In this document: in pieces, positions 1 through 8,479 of the stretch
How the letters are laid out: every line of letters starts with the position of its first letter
Numbering within the stretch: the first letter of the stretch is position 1
From: an uncultured Erysipelotrichaceae bacterium
GTDB taxonomy: Bacteria; Bacillota_I; Bacilli_A; Erysipelotrichales; Erysipelotrichaceae
Reading direction: 5' to 3'
NCBI GenBank assembly: GCA_944326795.1
Contig: CALVFJ010000004.1
Span: forward strand, 22,872 to 86,871
DNA length: 64,000 nucleotides
Made by a program: the position numbers and the translations under genes
The notes under the pieces: generated by a model
The model's database searches: none
Told to the model about the DNA's origin: nothing
The model's input: the letters and a program-made list of their open reading frames with translations, nothing else

Positions 1-511
1 CATATGCCATGCTAACAATCTTTACTCTTGAACCATATTCGTCAAGTTTTGCTTTTAGTTTATCAAGACATACTTCACCATCCATAGTTAATTCTATATA
101 GGCGATTTGACACTTTTTCTTTCTAGCAACATCGAACCAACACAAGATATTACTTGCATGCTCAGCATAATTAAGCAGAATGACATCACCTTCCTGCAAT
201 TGATCCATTAGACCATATGCGATCATATTTAAACTATCAGTTGCTCCTGAGGTAAAAACGATCTCCTCTTTACGCTTAGCATTGATAAATTTAGCTATCG
301 ATAACCGTGCATCTTCATAATCATTAGATACTTCATGGCTTAAAAGATAATCACCTCTTTCAATATTAACGCTAGCTTCTTCATAATAACGATTAAGCGC
401 TGATATTACTGCATCTGGTTTAAAAGTTGTAGCACTGTTATCAAGATATATCATATTTTGATGTTTCCTAAACATCGGAAAATCCTTTTTTATTTCGTTT
501 ACATCTAACAT
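1..511 (-). CDS. sufS: Cysteine desulfurase SufS, N-terminal part (runs off left edge)
   Basis: PLP-dependent cysteine desulfurase that mobilises sulfur from cysteine for Fe-S cluster assembly with SufU/SufBCD. About 170 codons are visible, beginning MLDVNEIKKDFPMF, with the family hallmarks YLDNSATTFKP near residue 22, VNIERGDY and the FTSGATDSLN cofactor-binding stretch. NYAEHASNILCW follows near residue 115. The PLP lysine and catalytic cysteine lie beyond the window, so activity cannot be judged. The ATG at 511 overlaps the sufD stop by 7 nt, which implies translational coupling. The neighbours sufC and sufD fix it as the SufS class rather than the IscS/NifS class found at 17.6 kb. Confidence 0.95.
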   Translation of the reverse strand, partial: MLDVNEIKKDFPMFRKHQNMIYLDNSATTFKPDAVISALNRYYEEASVNIERGDYLLSHEVSNDYEDARLSIAKFINAKRKEEIVFTSGATDSLNMIAYGLMDQLQEGDVILLNYAEHASNILCWFDVARKKKCQIAYIELTMDGEVCLDKLKAKLDEYGSRVKIVSMAY

Positions 512-1308
512 ATGCTATTTACCTTACTTTCAATTTCTTGATCTAGATATTCCTGGAGTTGTGAGTTTGGAATAATATCTTTTATGAATGATAAATATCC
601 CAATGTTAATAAAGCTCCGGCCTCTTTAGCACTAAGACCTCGAGACTGCATATAAAATAACTGATTATCATCAATGCTGCCGACGGTAGTAGCGTGGCTT
701 GCCTCAACATCATTTTCATCTATCAGCAGCTGTGGTAAGATCGTAGCTTGTTGCTTGTGAGCAAAGCATAATGCATGCGATGCTTGATGAGACTTTGAGC
801 CATGTGCTCCTTTATCGATCTTGCCGGTTGCATCCATATAATATTTGCCATTTTCTAACACGACACCATAGTTTTCCATCATGCCAGTTGTATTGGCATA
901 GCAAGAGTTAATTGCAATTTGATAATGCATCTCATCATTGCATAAAACTGCACTTTTAAAATTACATACAGCAAATTCTTCTATTAGATCTACTTTTATA
1001 TGACGTTTACATTTTTGCTGATTGATATCGCAAGCCGCTAAGTTCAAGATTGCTCCTTTTTTTACCTTGTATAACTCATTGGTTATCAAAGGAGCATTAT
1101 TGTCATTATAGATAAGATAAGTACATTGGGTGTTTTCCATCACTTCTATGCTAACATATATCGATCTAGCTTTTTTGATCTTTACAAAGACATTACAGCT
1201 TTTTTTATTAGTGATATTTAGATCTAAATGTCCATCAACATCAACTTCTAGTTCAAGATAATCCTCATTTATAATGATATTTTCACATTCATTTTGTAGC
1301 TTGAACAT
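505..1308 (-). CDS. sufD: Fe-S cluster assembly protein SufD
   Basis: Scaffold subunit of the cytosolic SufBCD complex that builds Fe-S clusters. The C-terminal half carries the SufB/SufD beta-helix signature: LPQLLIDENDVEASHATTVG followed by IDDNQLFYMQSRGLS. At about 267 residues it is shorter than E. coli SufD. I place the start at the ATG at 1308, because a GAGGT ribosome binding site lies 7 nt upstream and that ATG is 1 nt after the sufC stop. A longer reading from a GTG at 1332 would overlap sufC. The ribosome binding site lies inside the last codons of sufC, so the genes are tightly coupled. Confidence 0.95.
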   Translation of the reverse strand: MFKLQNECENIIINEDYLELEVDVDGHLDLNITNKKSCNVFVKIKKARSIYVSIEVMENTQCTYLIYNDNNAPLITNELYKVKKGAILNLAACDINQQKCKRHIKVDLIEEFAVCNFKSAVLCNDEMHYQIAINSCYANTTGMMENYGVVLENGKYYMDATGKIDKGAHGSKSHQASHALCFAHKQQATILPQLLIDENDVEASHATTVGSIDDNQLFYMQSRGLSAKEAGALLTLGYLSFIKDIIPNSQLQEYLDQEIESKVNSIC

Positions 1309-1309
1309 C

Positions 1310-2128
1310 TTATTTACCTCGATTTGCCCCACAGCTACCTAAGCTTATTGTTGGCTGGATATTAGTTTGAACGATAGGTTTGATATTTAATTGTTTATAC
1401 AACCAATCATATCCCTCGTTATCGATCTTAGCAACAAGTTCTTGCCCTCCATTCATTACGATCTTTCCATCTATCAAAACATGGGCATGAGTAGGTTTGA
1501 TTGAATCATAAAAACGCTCATAATGAGAAACTACGATCAGCCCCATCTTGGTTTCTTCTTGTAAAGATCGAATCGCATTAGCTACGATTTTTAGAGCATC
1601 AACATCCAAGCCGCTATCTATCTCATCAAGTAATGCCAAAGAAGGCTTAAGCATTCGCATTTGAAGTATTTCGTTACGTTTCTTTTCACCGCCAGAAAAA
1701 CCTTCATTTAAGAAGCGATGAGCTAAATCAGGCTTCATTTGCAGCTCAGCAATATTCTTCTCCATTTCTTTGATAAATTTGAATAATGAAACCGGCTTTT
1801 CACTACGCGCATTTAAAGCAGCCCGTAAAAAATCAGAATTTGTTACCCCAGGAATCTCAAGCGGATATTGCATGGCCAAAAATAACCCAGCTTTGCTACG
1901 CTCATCGACCGTCATCTTCAAAACATCATTGCCGTCAAAAGTTATGCTGCCTTGCGTGACGATATATTTTGGGTGACCCATGATAGTTTGTAGCAGCGTT
2001 GATTTACCGTTACCATTAGGTCCCATCAAAGCATGGATCTCATTTTCTTTGATTTCTAGATCGATACCTTTTAAGATTTCTTTATCATCTATTGCAACAT
2101 GTAAATTTTCTATTTTTAATATACTCAT
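1310..2128 (-). CDS. sufC: Fe-S cluster assembly ATPase SufC
   Basis: ABC-type ATPase that drives the SufBD scaffold; it is cytosolic and not a transporter. Visible motifs are Walker A GPNGNGKST, Q-loop LFLAMQYPLEIPGV (typical of SufC), ABC signature FSGGEKKRNEI, Walker B LALLDEIDSGLD and the H-loop VVSHYERF. The ATG at 2128 has a GAGGTGAATAAG ribosome binding site. The frame is also open from a GTG three codons upstream, which is less likely. The protein is about 272 aa, a little longer than usual, with a C-terminal tail IKPIVQTNIQPTISLGSCGANRGK-type extension of unknown role. It is the first gene of the suf operon. Confidence 0.97.
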   Translation of the reverse strand: MSILKIENLHVAIDDKEILKGIDLEIKENEIHALMGPNGNGKSTLLQTIMGHPKYIVTQGSITFDGNDVLKMTVDERSKAGLFLAMQYPLEIPGVTNSDFLRAALNARSEKPVSLFKFIKEMEKNIAELQMKPDLAHRFLNEGFSGGEKKRNEILQMRMLKPSLALLDEIDSGLDVDALKIVANAIRSLQEETKMGLIVVSHYERFYDSIKPTHAHVLIDGKIVMNGGQELVAKIDNEGYDWLYKQLNIKPIVQTNIQPTISLGSCGANRGK

Positions 2129-2154
2129 CTTATTCACCTCAAATAACCTTGTAA

Positions 2155-2183
2155 ATTATACCACAACAACAATTTTAAGTGAA
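2155..2183 (-). promoter_or_regulatory. Predicted sigma-A promoter of the suf operon
   Basis: On the minus strand a TTCACT box (2178-2183) and a perfect TATAAT (2155-2160) are separated by 17 nt. They lie about 27 nt upstream of the sufC start codon. No regulator binding site is obvious. Confidence 0.65.
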
Positions 2184-2247
2184 AAATTACTATTCTTTTT
2201 CATTAAAATAAATTCAAACAGCGCTTTCATAAAACTTTTTCACGATG

Positions 2248-3129
2248 CTACCGATAACGTTTTTTGATGATATCATGATCTTTCAGATGTCCGATAAGCA
2301 AAGATGAATTCTCATCATGCTGTGTCATATTATGTTCGATCCTGCTTTCATCAAAGTTGGCATAACAATATAAACAGCGATGATCGCAACAATTATATGC
2401 ACCGATATCTACCATCTTAACACAACCACAACTGCGAGCTTGCCATTTCCCATAACCTTTTTTCCCGGTTAATTTAAATGCTAATTCCTCGGTTATGCAA
2501 GGAACATTCAATATACCATCCACAACATACTCGATACCTTCAAAACAACTTTGCACGGACATTCCATGCAATTTTGCTATCTTAACGAAATTAGAAGCTA
2601 ATTCATGATATGAACGAAACGGATCTTTGCATAACTTTAATTCTTCATAATGATTTCTAACATTTTTACAATCATCTAAAAAAGAAATGATTACATGCTC
2701 AATATATCCCTCGAGCAATGTACAAATACGTTCAAAAGCTTTAATATGATAATTAAGATCGTACCGTTCGTTAAAAAAGATCGGGTCATAACGCAGGAAA
2801 AAATAATCTTTAGGCATTATAGATGATATACGTTTAATTCCTTCGATGATCAATTGCTTTTGCGGCATATTTGGTTCGATATCTCGATGATAAGGAGTCA
2901 ATGTTATCTGAAAAATATATGGATGTTTGATTTCATCAATATATTTTAAAAATGGTAAAGGATTCTTAGTACAAAAAACGATCAAGTCAACATCACTGAA
3001 CAAAATTCTTTGGATCTGATTTGAAACAAAAGGATTTTTTACATCAACAAAACCTTCTTTATATCTTTTCATGAACCATTCACTATAAAAAGCTAATATA
3101 TCACATCGTCCACTAACATTAAGTATCAT
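2248..3129 (-). CDS. DUF1848 family protein with C-terminal CX3CX2C motif
   Basis: 293-residue member of the DUF1848 family, recognised from IVFCTKNPLPFL, ITLTPYHRDIEPNMP, FLRYDPIFF and the C-terminal cysteine region. No function is established for the family as far as I know. Cysteines 248, 252 and 255 form CDHRCLYC, the spacing of a radical-SAM 4Fe-4S site. They are preceded by SCGCVKMVDIGAYN with C234 and C236. Unusually, this motif is at the C-terminus rather than the N-terminus. The N-terminal part (VSGRCDILAFYSEWF, TKNP) recalls spore-photoproduct-lyase-like TIM-barrel proteins, but this is inference. An AGAGGT ribosome binding site precedes the ATG. It lies downstream of purB after a terminator and upstream of suf. 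Confidence 0.8.
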   Translation of the reverse strand: MILNVSGRCDILAFYSEWFMKRYKEGFVDVKNPFVSNQIQRILFSDVDLIVFCTKNPLPFLKYIDEIKHPYIFQITLTPYHRDIEPNMPQKQLIIEGIKRISSIMPKDYFFLRYDPIFFNERYDLNYHIKAFERICTLLEGYIEHVIISFLDDCKNVRNHYEELKLCKDPFRSYHELASNFVKIAKLHGMSVQSCFEGIEYVVDGILNVPCITEELAFKLTGKKGYGKWQARSCGCVKMVDIGAYNCCDHRCLYCYANFDESRIEHNMTQHDENSSLLIGHLKDHDIIKKRYR

Positions 3130-3151
3130 TTCTTACCTCTTCTTTAAATAA

Positions 3152-3177
3152 ATAAAACGCTCAAAAGAGCGTTTTAT
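3152..3177 (-). terminator. Terminator after purB
   Basis: An inverted repeat of about 11 bp (ATAAAACGCTC / GAGCGTTTTAT) with an AAAA/TTTT loop begins at the purB stop codon. The following T-tract (ATTTATTT) is weak. It probably ends the purCFB transcript. Confidence 0.7.
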
Positions 3178-4472
3178 CATAGGATACCTACACGTTTAAA
3201 AATGGTATCAACATTTCTAACCTGATATTTAGGATCAAAACAATCATCAATTTCTTCTTGAGTCAATGTATTTCTAACTCGTTCATCCTGTTCCATCAAT
3301 GTTTTGAAATCTAACTTATTTTCCCATGACTTGATGGCGTTAGGTTGTACGATATCATATGCCATTTCTCGAGACATACCTTTTTCAATTAGCTTTAATA
3401 CAAAGCGCTGCGAAAAGATCACTCCATAGGTTTTGAAGATATTTGCATACATATTATCTTCAAATACAGTTAAAGTATCAATTATCTTAGTAAAACGATT
3501 AAGCATATAATCTAATAGCTCTGTAGCGTCAGCACTAATGATCCTCTCTGCACTTGAATGAGAAATATCCCTTTCGTGCCACAATGGTATATTTTCATAC
3601 GATGTCAGCATATAACCTCTTAATACCCTTGAACAACCGCAAATATTTTCTGAACCTATTGGATTACGTTTATGCGGCATAGCACTTGAGCCTTTTTGTC
3701 CTTTGTTAAAATACTCTTCAGCTTCGCGCACCTCGGTCCTTTGTAAATGACGAATCTCAGTTGCCATTTTTTCTAATGATGAGCCAATCAAAGCTAACGT
3801 TGCAAAATAATGAGCATGGCGATCGCGTTGCAGCACCTGTGTTGAAATATTAGCTGAATTTATTCCCAACTTTTCGCAAACATAATCTTGCACGAACGGC
3901 GGTGTATTAGCAAATGTTCCAACTGCACCCGAGATCTTACCACATTCAATATCTTGGCATGCGTCTTTAAAACGTATAAGGTTTCGCTTCATTTCCTCAT
4001 ACCATAAAGCAAATACCAAACCAAATGTGGTAATTTCTGCATGCACACCATGGGTTCTCCCCATCATGACCGTATCTTTGTATTTTAAAGCTTTGGCTTT
4101 TAATACATCCATAAATTTTTCGATATCTTCTAATAAGATAGCATTGGCCTGCTTATATAGATAACCATATGCGGTATCAACAACATCTGTACTAGTCAAA
4201 CCATAATGCACCCATTTCTTTTCAGGACCACAAGTTTCACTTACAGCTCTGGTAAATGCCACGACATCATGCTTTGTCTCTTGTTCGATCTCATATATGC
4301 GATCGATATCAAAACTTGCATTTTTCCATAATGCTTCAACATCCTCTGATGGTATTTCTCCTAGCTTGCTCCAAGCTTCACAAGCTAAGATCTCGACTTT
4401 AAGGTATGCATTAAATTTAGCATCTTCGCTCCATATTTCACGCATTGCTTTTCTTGAATAACGATTTAACAT
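3177..4472 (-). CDS. purB: Adenylosuccinate lyase
   Basis: Catalyses two fumarate-releasing steps: SAICAR to AICAR, and adenylosuccinate to AMP. The 431 aa length is normal for bacterial PurB. Family signatures visible are [11 protein letters not shown] (catalytic His region), TSTDVVDTA near residue 88, the mobile signature loop [15 protein letters not shown], and [17 protein letters not shown]. It starts [10 protein letters not shown] at an ATG preceded by GAAGAGGT. It is the last gene of purC-purF-purB, 4 nt after the purF stop. Confidence 0.98.
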   Translation of the reverse strand: MLNRYSRKAMREIWSEDAKFNAYLKVEILACEAWSKLGEIPSEDVEALWKNASFDIDRIYEIEQETKHDVVAFTRAVSETCGPEKKWVHYGLTSTDVVDTAYGYLYKQANAILLEDIEKFMDVLKAKALKYKDTVMMGRTHGVHAEITTFGLVFALWYEEMKRNLIRFKDACQDIECGKISGAVGTFANTPPFVQDYVCEKLGINSANISTQVLQRDRHAHYFATLALIGSSLEKMATEIRHLQRTEVREAEEYFNKGQKGSSAMPHKRNPIGSENICGCSRVLRGYMLTSYENIPLWHERDISHSSAERIISADATELLDYMLNRFTKIIDTLTVFEDNMYANIFKTYGVIFSQRFVLKLIEKGMSREMAYDIVQPNAIKSWENKLDFKTLMEQDERVRNTLTQEEIDDCFDPKYQVRNVDTIFKRVGIL

Positions 4473-4476
4473 TTTA

Positions 4477-5892
4477 TTACCTCTTCAACGTTTTCTTTAA
4501 ACTATATAGTTCTGTAGGATATTCCCTTGAGAAGCATGCTGTACATAAGCCTACATTGTTACAAGCCCTTGACAATTCTTCTAAACTCATGAATTTTAAT
4601 GACTCGGCATTAATGAATTTTCGTAACGATTCAACATCTAATTGCGCACTGATCAATTCTTCATATGTCGCCGTATCAACGCCATAAAAACATGGGGAAA
4701 CAAATTCCGGTGATGCTATACGCACATGAACGCTTTTTGCTCCAGCATCTTTCAACAGCTGTACGATACGTTTGCTAGTAGTACCTCTCACGATTGAATC
4801 GTCGATCATTATGATGTTTTTATCTTTGACGATTGCGCTGATAGCACTTAATTTCATCCTCACTCCACGTTCTCTTAATTGTTGTGTTGGTTGAATGAAG
4901 GTTCTTCCTACATAACGATTCTTTATTAGGCCTAGCTCATATGGCAAACCACTTTCTTCCGCATATCCTATAGCAGCACTTAAGCTACTATCAGGTACGC
5001 CTATTACCATATCTGCATCAAGATTTTCAGCAGCATCCTTTCGCGCTAATATTTTACCAGATTCTTTGCGCATATTATGAACATTGATGTTTTCAATAAC
5101 ACTATCTGGACGAGCAAAGTAGATATATTCCATTGCGCACATCCGATGTTGTGTCATTTCTGGTTCACAATAGTTAAAAGATTGGACTCCTTCTTTTCCA
5201 AATCTTACAACTTCTCCAGGGTTTAAAGCTCTGATAAATTTGCCATTGACGATATCATATGCACAAGTTTCGCTTGAAATGCAATAGCCATTATCTACTT
5301 TGGCATAAGATAAAGGTCTTAGCCCATTCTTATCTCTAACAGCATACATACAATCTTTTGTCATGATTATATAGGCAAATGCACCTTCTAATTTTGCACA
5401 TGCTTTCATGATCTTTTGAACCATCGTTCCTGATTCTTTTTGGATAAGATGAACTAGAACTTCACTATCATTTGATCCCTGAAAGATACTACCTTCATTT
5501 TCTAAAGCAATTTTTATTTCTTGCGCATTTACGATCTGACCATTATGAACGATGCCAAAATGTCCAGTGTGTGCTCTTACCATAAGAGGTTGTACATTTT
5601 CGATGACATTTCCCCCTGCTGTCGAATAGCGCACATGACCTACAGCATACTTTCCTTTCATGCTGTTAATGATACCAGTGTTAAATACTTCAGAAATCAA
5701 GCCTTTTCCTTTATAACAGGTTATGGTCTCACCATCACTAGTAGCAATCCCACATGCTTCTTGACCACGATGTTGCAAAGCATGTAAGCCGAAGTATGTT
5801 AGGCTTGAAGCATCATCTACATTATAGATGCCAAATACCCCACATTCTTCATTAAGCTTATTTCCTAATAGATATGCCATTTCATCTTTCAT
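4477..5892 (-). CDS. purF: Amidophosphoribosyltransferase
   Basis: First committed step of purine synthesis: PRPP plus glutamine to phosphoribosylamine. The 471-aa protein starts [21 protein letters not shown]. The cysteine in EECGVFG (residue 17) is the N-terminal nucleophile exposed after propeptide cleavage, as in the Bacillus-type enzyme. The glutaminase domain shows [20 protein letters not shown] and HNGQIVN. The PRTase domain has the PRPP loop [16 protein letters not shown]. The C-terminal [18 protein letters not shown] holds cysteines that bind a 4Fe-4S cluster in the Bacillus class, consistent with the suf genes nearby. It lies between purC and purB with gaps under 10 nt. Confidence 0.98.
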   Translation of the reverse strand: MKDEMAYLLGNKLNEECGVFGIYNVDDASSLTYFGLHALQHRGQEACGIATSDGETITCYKGKGLISEVFNTGIINSMKGKYAVGHVRYSTAGGNVIENVQPLMVRAHTGHFGIVHNGQIVNAQEIKIALENEGSIFQGSNDSEVLVHLIQKESGTMVQKIMKACAKLEGAFAYIIMTKDCMYAVRDKNGLRPLSYAKVDNGYCISSETCAYDIVNGKFIRALNPGEVVRFGKEGVQSFNYCEPEMTQHRMCAMEYIYFARPDSVIENINVHNMRKESGKILARKDAAENLDADMVIGVPDSSLSAAIGYAEESGLPYELGLIKNRYVGRTFIQPTQQLRERGVRMKLSAISAIVKDKNIIMIDDSIVRGTTSKRIVQLLKDAGAKSVHVRIASPEFVSPCFYGVDTATYEELISAQLDVESLRKFINAESLKFMSLEELSRACNNVGLCTACFSREYPTELYSLKKTLKR

Positions 5893-5898
5893 TAGCTA

Positions 5899-6603
5899 TT
5901 ATCCTCTTTTTTCTAAGCGTGACCAAATTTCTTTATAAGCGCCAATAACATCTTCCATATCTCTTCTAAAGCGATCTTTATCAAGTTTTTCATTAGTTGT
6001 AGCATCCCAGAAGCGGCAGGTATCACAGCTAATTTCATCTGCAAGGACGATATTTCCTTGAGCATCTTTACCAAATTCTAATTTAAAATCTACCAATTTT
6101 ACATTAACAGACAAGAAAATTTCTTTTAAGATTTCATTGATACGATTTGTTAGATCATAAATAGTATCAAGCTCTTCTCTGGTAGCAAATCCCATGCCAA
6201 TTGCTTGCGAATCATTGATCATTGGATCGCCAAGATCATCATCTTTATAACAGATCTCATTAATGGTACATTTAGGCAGCGTACCTTCGGCAATATTAAA
6301 TTTTTTTGCCATCGAACCTGCAATGATATTACGTACGATTACTTCCAAAGGTACGATCGTACATTTTTTACATAACTGATCACGTTCATTCAAGGTTTTT
6401 ATATAATGGGTAGGAATGCCTCTATTATTAAGTTCGTTATAAAGATATGTAGTAATCTTATTGTTATAGATGCCTTTTGATTCTACTGTATCTTTCTTTA
6501 ATCCATTAAATGCGGTTGCATCATCTTTGTAATGAATCATAACTTCATTTGGATCTTCTGTAGCAAAAATCTGTTTTGCTTTGCCTTCGTACAACATTGT
6601 CAT
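5899..6603 (-). CDS. purC: Phosphoribosylaminoimidazole-succinocarboxamide synthase
   Basis: ATP-dependent SAICAR synthetase joining CAIR and aspartate. The 234-aa length is normal. Signatures are [11 protein letters not shown] at the N-terminus, [38 protein letters not shown] and [14 protein letters not shown]. An AGAAGGAGAT ribosome binding site precedes the ATG. It is the first gene of the purCFB operon and sits directly behind the purine riboswitch and its terminator, so it is probably repressed by guanine or hypoxanthine. Confidence 0.98.
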   Translation of the reverse strand: MTMLYEGKAKQIFATEDPNEVMIHYKDDATAFNGLKKDTVESKGIYNNKITTYLYNELNNRGIPTHYIKTLNERDQLCKKCTIVPLEVIVRNIIAGSMAKKFNIAEGTLPKCTINEICYKDDDLGDPMINDSQAIGMGFATREELDTIYDLTNRINEILKEIFLSVNVKLVDFKLEFGKDAQGNIVLADEISCDTCRFWDATTNEKLDKDRFRRDMEDVIGAYKEIWSRLEKRG

Positions 6604-6628
6604 TTTTAATAATCTCCTTCTTCAAATT

Positions 6629-6654
6629 AAAAAACATATCAATTGCTGATATGT
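6629..6654 (-). terminator. Riboswitch-linked intrinsic terminator before purC
   Basis: On the minus strand a perfect 8-bp stem ACATATCA/TGATATGT with a 5-nt loop is followed by six T. It lies 15 nt after the riboswitch aptamer and about 25 nt before purC. This is the expected position for an expression platform working by premature termination. Confidence 0.85.
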
Positions 6655-6669
6655 AAAAAACCTTGCATC

Positions 6670-6734
6670 TCTTGTAGTCCGCAATAGGCTTGCGGGTAGA
6701 AACATGTTTGCCAAAAATAAACATTTATACAAGA
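6670..6734 (-). promoter_or_regulatory. Purine (guanine-type) riboswitch aptamer
   Basis: 65-nt three-helix aptamer read on the minus strand. P1 is TCTTGTA/TACAAGA, P2 is ATGTTT/AAACAT and P3 is CCGCAA/TTGCGG. The conserved J2/3 core GTTTCTACC and J3/1 core GACTA are intact. The position that selects the ligand (nucleotide 74 in xpt numbering) is C, indicating guanine or hypoxanthine rather than adenine. The L2 and L3 loops depart from the usual sequence but keep a GG and a CC that could form the loop-loop contact. It is placed upstream of purC with a terminator after it. Confidence 0.88.
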
Positions 6735-6748
6735 TAATTTACACGAAT

Positions 6749-6778
6749 ATGATATCTAATTACCTATATAAATGCAAA
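6749..6778 (-). promoter_or_regulatory. Predicted promoter of the purC riboswitch leader
   Basis: Minus-strand TTTGCA (6773-6778) and TATCAT (6749-6754) are separated by 18 nt. Transcription would begin near 6742, just before the aptamer. The boxes match consensus only moderately. Confidence 0.5.
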
Positions 6779-6785
6779 TGATTTT

Positions 6786-7220
6786 TTATTTTATGAGCTT
6801 TTCTACTTGGGTGATATCATCACAAATGACAAAAACGATCAATTCACTATTCAAAGCTTTTAAATATGCATTCTTTATCTTATTAAGCTCTTGAGGACTA
6901 TAATTCATCGCTGATTGATTGATCGAAGCAATATACTGATTAAGATCATCGATCGTAGAAATCGTGCTAGTTGTTTTGATCGTCGCTATGATATTGCTAG
7001 TATTATCATTAGCGATGTACACATAAGCTTCGGTAGCTTTATCATCTAAAAATAAGATGCTTGCTGCTTGTTCATAAGTAAGTTCGGTGCCATCAAAATT
7101 AATATTAGCGCACAGCTTATCATATAAACTCTTTGCGGTCATTTCTTCATTAGTTTGCTGTTTGCTACAACCAACAATCAGCAAGATGATCAATATGCTA
7201 ATTGCAAACTTCTTTAACAT
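6786..7220 (-). CDS. DUF4358-like small lipoprotein
   Basis: About 144 residues. The start at 7220 (MLKKFAISIL) is chosen because AAGGAGGAAGAGC sits immediately upstream; a longer frame from 7262 lacks this. The protein has a lipoprotein signal (hydrophobic ISILIILLIVGC, lipobox cysteine), then a soluble domain with the short repeating SIL/YVYIAND pattern of DUF4358 proteins. The assignment is by appearance and is moderate. The function is unknown, and it would be membrane-anchored outside the cell. The ribosome binding site and start lie inside the 3' end of the SGNH hydrolase gene, so the two are co-translated. Confidence 0.7.
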   Translation of the reverse strand: MLKKFAISILIILLIVGCSKQQTNEEMTAKSLYDKLCANINFDGTELTYEQAASILFLDDKATEAYVYIANDNTSNIIATIKTTSTISTIDDLNQYIASINQSAMNYSPQELNKIKNAYLKALNSELIVFVICDDITQVEKLIK

Positions 7221-7947
7221 GCTCTTCCTCCTTAACAACATGACATTCAATAAACTCTTCAAACAGTTTTATGCCCTCAGCATTTAAATGGATCCCGTCT
7301 TGGGCAAAACTTTTATCGATTTTGTGATCGTTTAAAGCAAAATATGGATCCATGTCTAGACAATATACTTGATTTTCATAACACATCTTCCTCAGTAGCA
7401 TATTATCATTATAAACAGCCTCATTTATTGCTTGTTTATCAATGGTCAAAGTATGATCAGGCGTATATAATAGAAAAACATAGATATTCATATCAGGCTT
7501 ATCTTGTTTAATTTTTTTGATAAAAGCTGAATATTGATCAACAAAAACTTGATAATCTTCCCATCCGATTTCGTTTAAACCTAACATTAGATAAAGATTA
7601 TGCTTTTGCGAAGCATTGATCTTATCTAAAATGGTATCTTGATCTTCTAACTTTGTGATATCGATCCTATTCAAAAATAATCCTTCGATATAGTATACTT
7701 CTTGATTTGGATAAGAACCATACAAAGCCAAGGAACCCATTCGTGAATCACCTACGAATAAAGCATCATCATAATAGCTTGCATCAACCCTATTGCTATC
7801 AGGTACTGGCAAGCTATAATCATAAGTATCGATCATGTAGCAACTTTTCGCTGTTTCAATAGCTACATCCTGTCCTTTTTTACTTTGACATCCTACAAGG
7901 ATTAACAGACATGACGCAAGTACGAGCTTAATCAAATAATTCTTCAT
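7198..7947 (-). CDS. SGNH/GDSL-hydrolase family lipoprotein
   Basis: About 249 residues from the ATG at 7947 (MKNYLIKLVLAS). A lipobox LLILVGC is followed by an SGNH-hydrolase-like domain. Block I is FVGDSRMGSL with the nucleophile serine, the Asn block is MLGLNEIGW, and block V is DGIHLNAEG with the Asp/His pair. This makes it a probable extracytoplasmic esterase or acetylhydrolase acting on a wall or glycan substrate; the substrate cannot be told. The start overlaps the scpB end by 20 nt and has only a weak purine-rich ribosome binding site. In-frame ATGs a few codons earlier are alternatives. It is followed by a second small lipoprotein. Confidence 0.82.
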   Translation of the reverse strand: MKNYLIKLVLASCLLILVGCQSKKGQDVAIETAKSCYMIDTYDYSLPVPDSNRVDASYYDDALFVGDSRMGSLALYGSYPNQEVYYIEGLFLNRIDITKLEDQDTILDKINASQKHNLYLMLGLNEIGWEDYQVFVDQYSAFIKKIKQDKPDMNIYVFLLYTPDHTLTIDKQAINEAVYNDNMLLRKMCYENQVYCLDMDPYFALNDHKIDKSFAQDGIHLNAEGIKLFEEFIECHVVKEEEHVKEVCN

Positions 7948-8476
7948 TTTCATCATCTTTTCCATAGCTTGGCAACTCTGGAAGTTCATCCAAGCTTAAC
8001 AATTTAAAATTATCTAAGAATTCATCTGTTACTTCATAAAGAATAGGCCGCCCTGCTGCATCGCTTCTTCCAACTTCTTTTATCAAGTTGCGAGCTAAGA
8101 GCTTTCTAAGCATCATATCAGCGCCTACCCCGCGCAGTTCTTCGATTTCGACTCGGGTAATTGGTTGCTTATAAGCAATGATGGCTAAAGTTTCTAAAGC
8201 TGATTGGCTAAGCGTGCTAGCTTTATTATTTGCAAACAATTTTTGAGCATATGGATGAATCTTGGCTTTCGATAAAAACTTATAAGTATCATTAAAACGT
8301 TCGATTTCGATACCACGCTCATCTTGAAGATAATAAGCCTGTAGTTCATCAAAATATTTTTCACATTCTTTTTGATCTATTTCCATGATCGTGCTAGCCG
8401 TTTGTAAAGTTAGCCCTTCATCTCCACAAATGAATAATAGCCCTTCGAGAATTGTCTTGATTTGTATATCTTCCAT
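7928..8476 (-). CDS. scpB: Segregation and condensation protein ScpB
   Basis: Winged-helix kleisin-associated subunit that forms the SMC-ScpA-ScpB condensin for chromosome segregation. The 182-aa protein has the family core EGLLFICGDEGLT, LSQSALETLAIIAYKQPITR, VEIEELRGVG and GRPILYEVTDEFL. An acidic tail (KDDENEELFD) is present. It begins 3 nt after scpA. Its 3' end overlaps the SGNH lipoprotein gene. Confidence 0.97.
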   Translation of the reverse strand: MEDIQIKTILEGLLFICGDEGLTLQTASTIMEIDQKECEKYFDELQAYYLQDERGIEIERFNDTYKFLSKAKIHPYAQKLFANNKASTLSQSALETLAIIAYKQPITRVEIEELRGVGADMMLRKLLARNLIKEVGRSDAAGRPILYEVTDEFLDNFKLLSLDELPELPSYGKDDENEELFD

Positions 8477-8479
8477 ATA

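Noticed and set aside
1980..2267. 95-codon plus-strand frame opposite sufC
   Set aside because: It is antisense to a fully motif-supported ABC ATPase, has no ribosome binding site and shows no recognisable domain.
6670..6734. Adenine or 2'-deoxyguanosine riboswitch
   Set aside because: The ligand-selecting base is C (not U), and the J2/3 segment keeps TTTCTACC, so the ordinary guanine/hypoxanthine class is the simplest reading.
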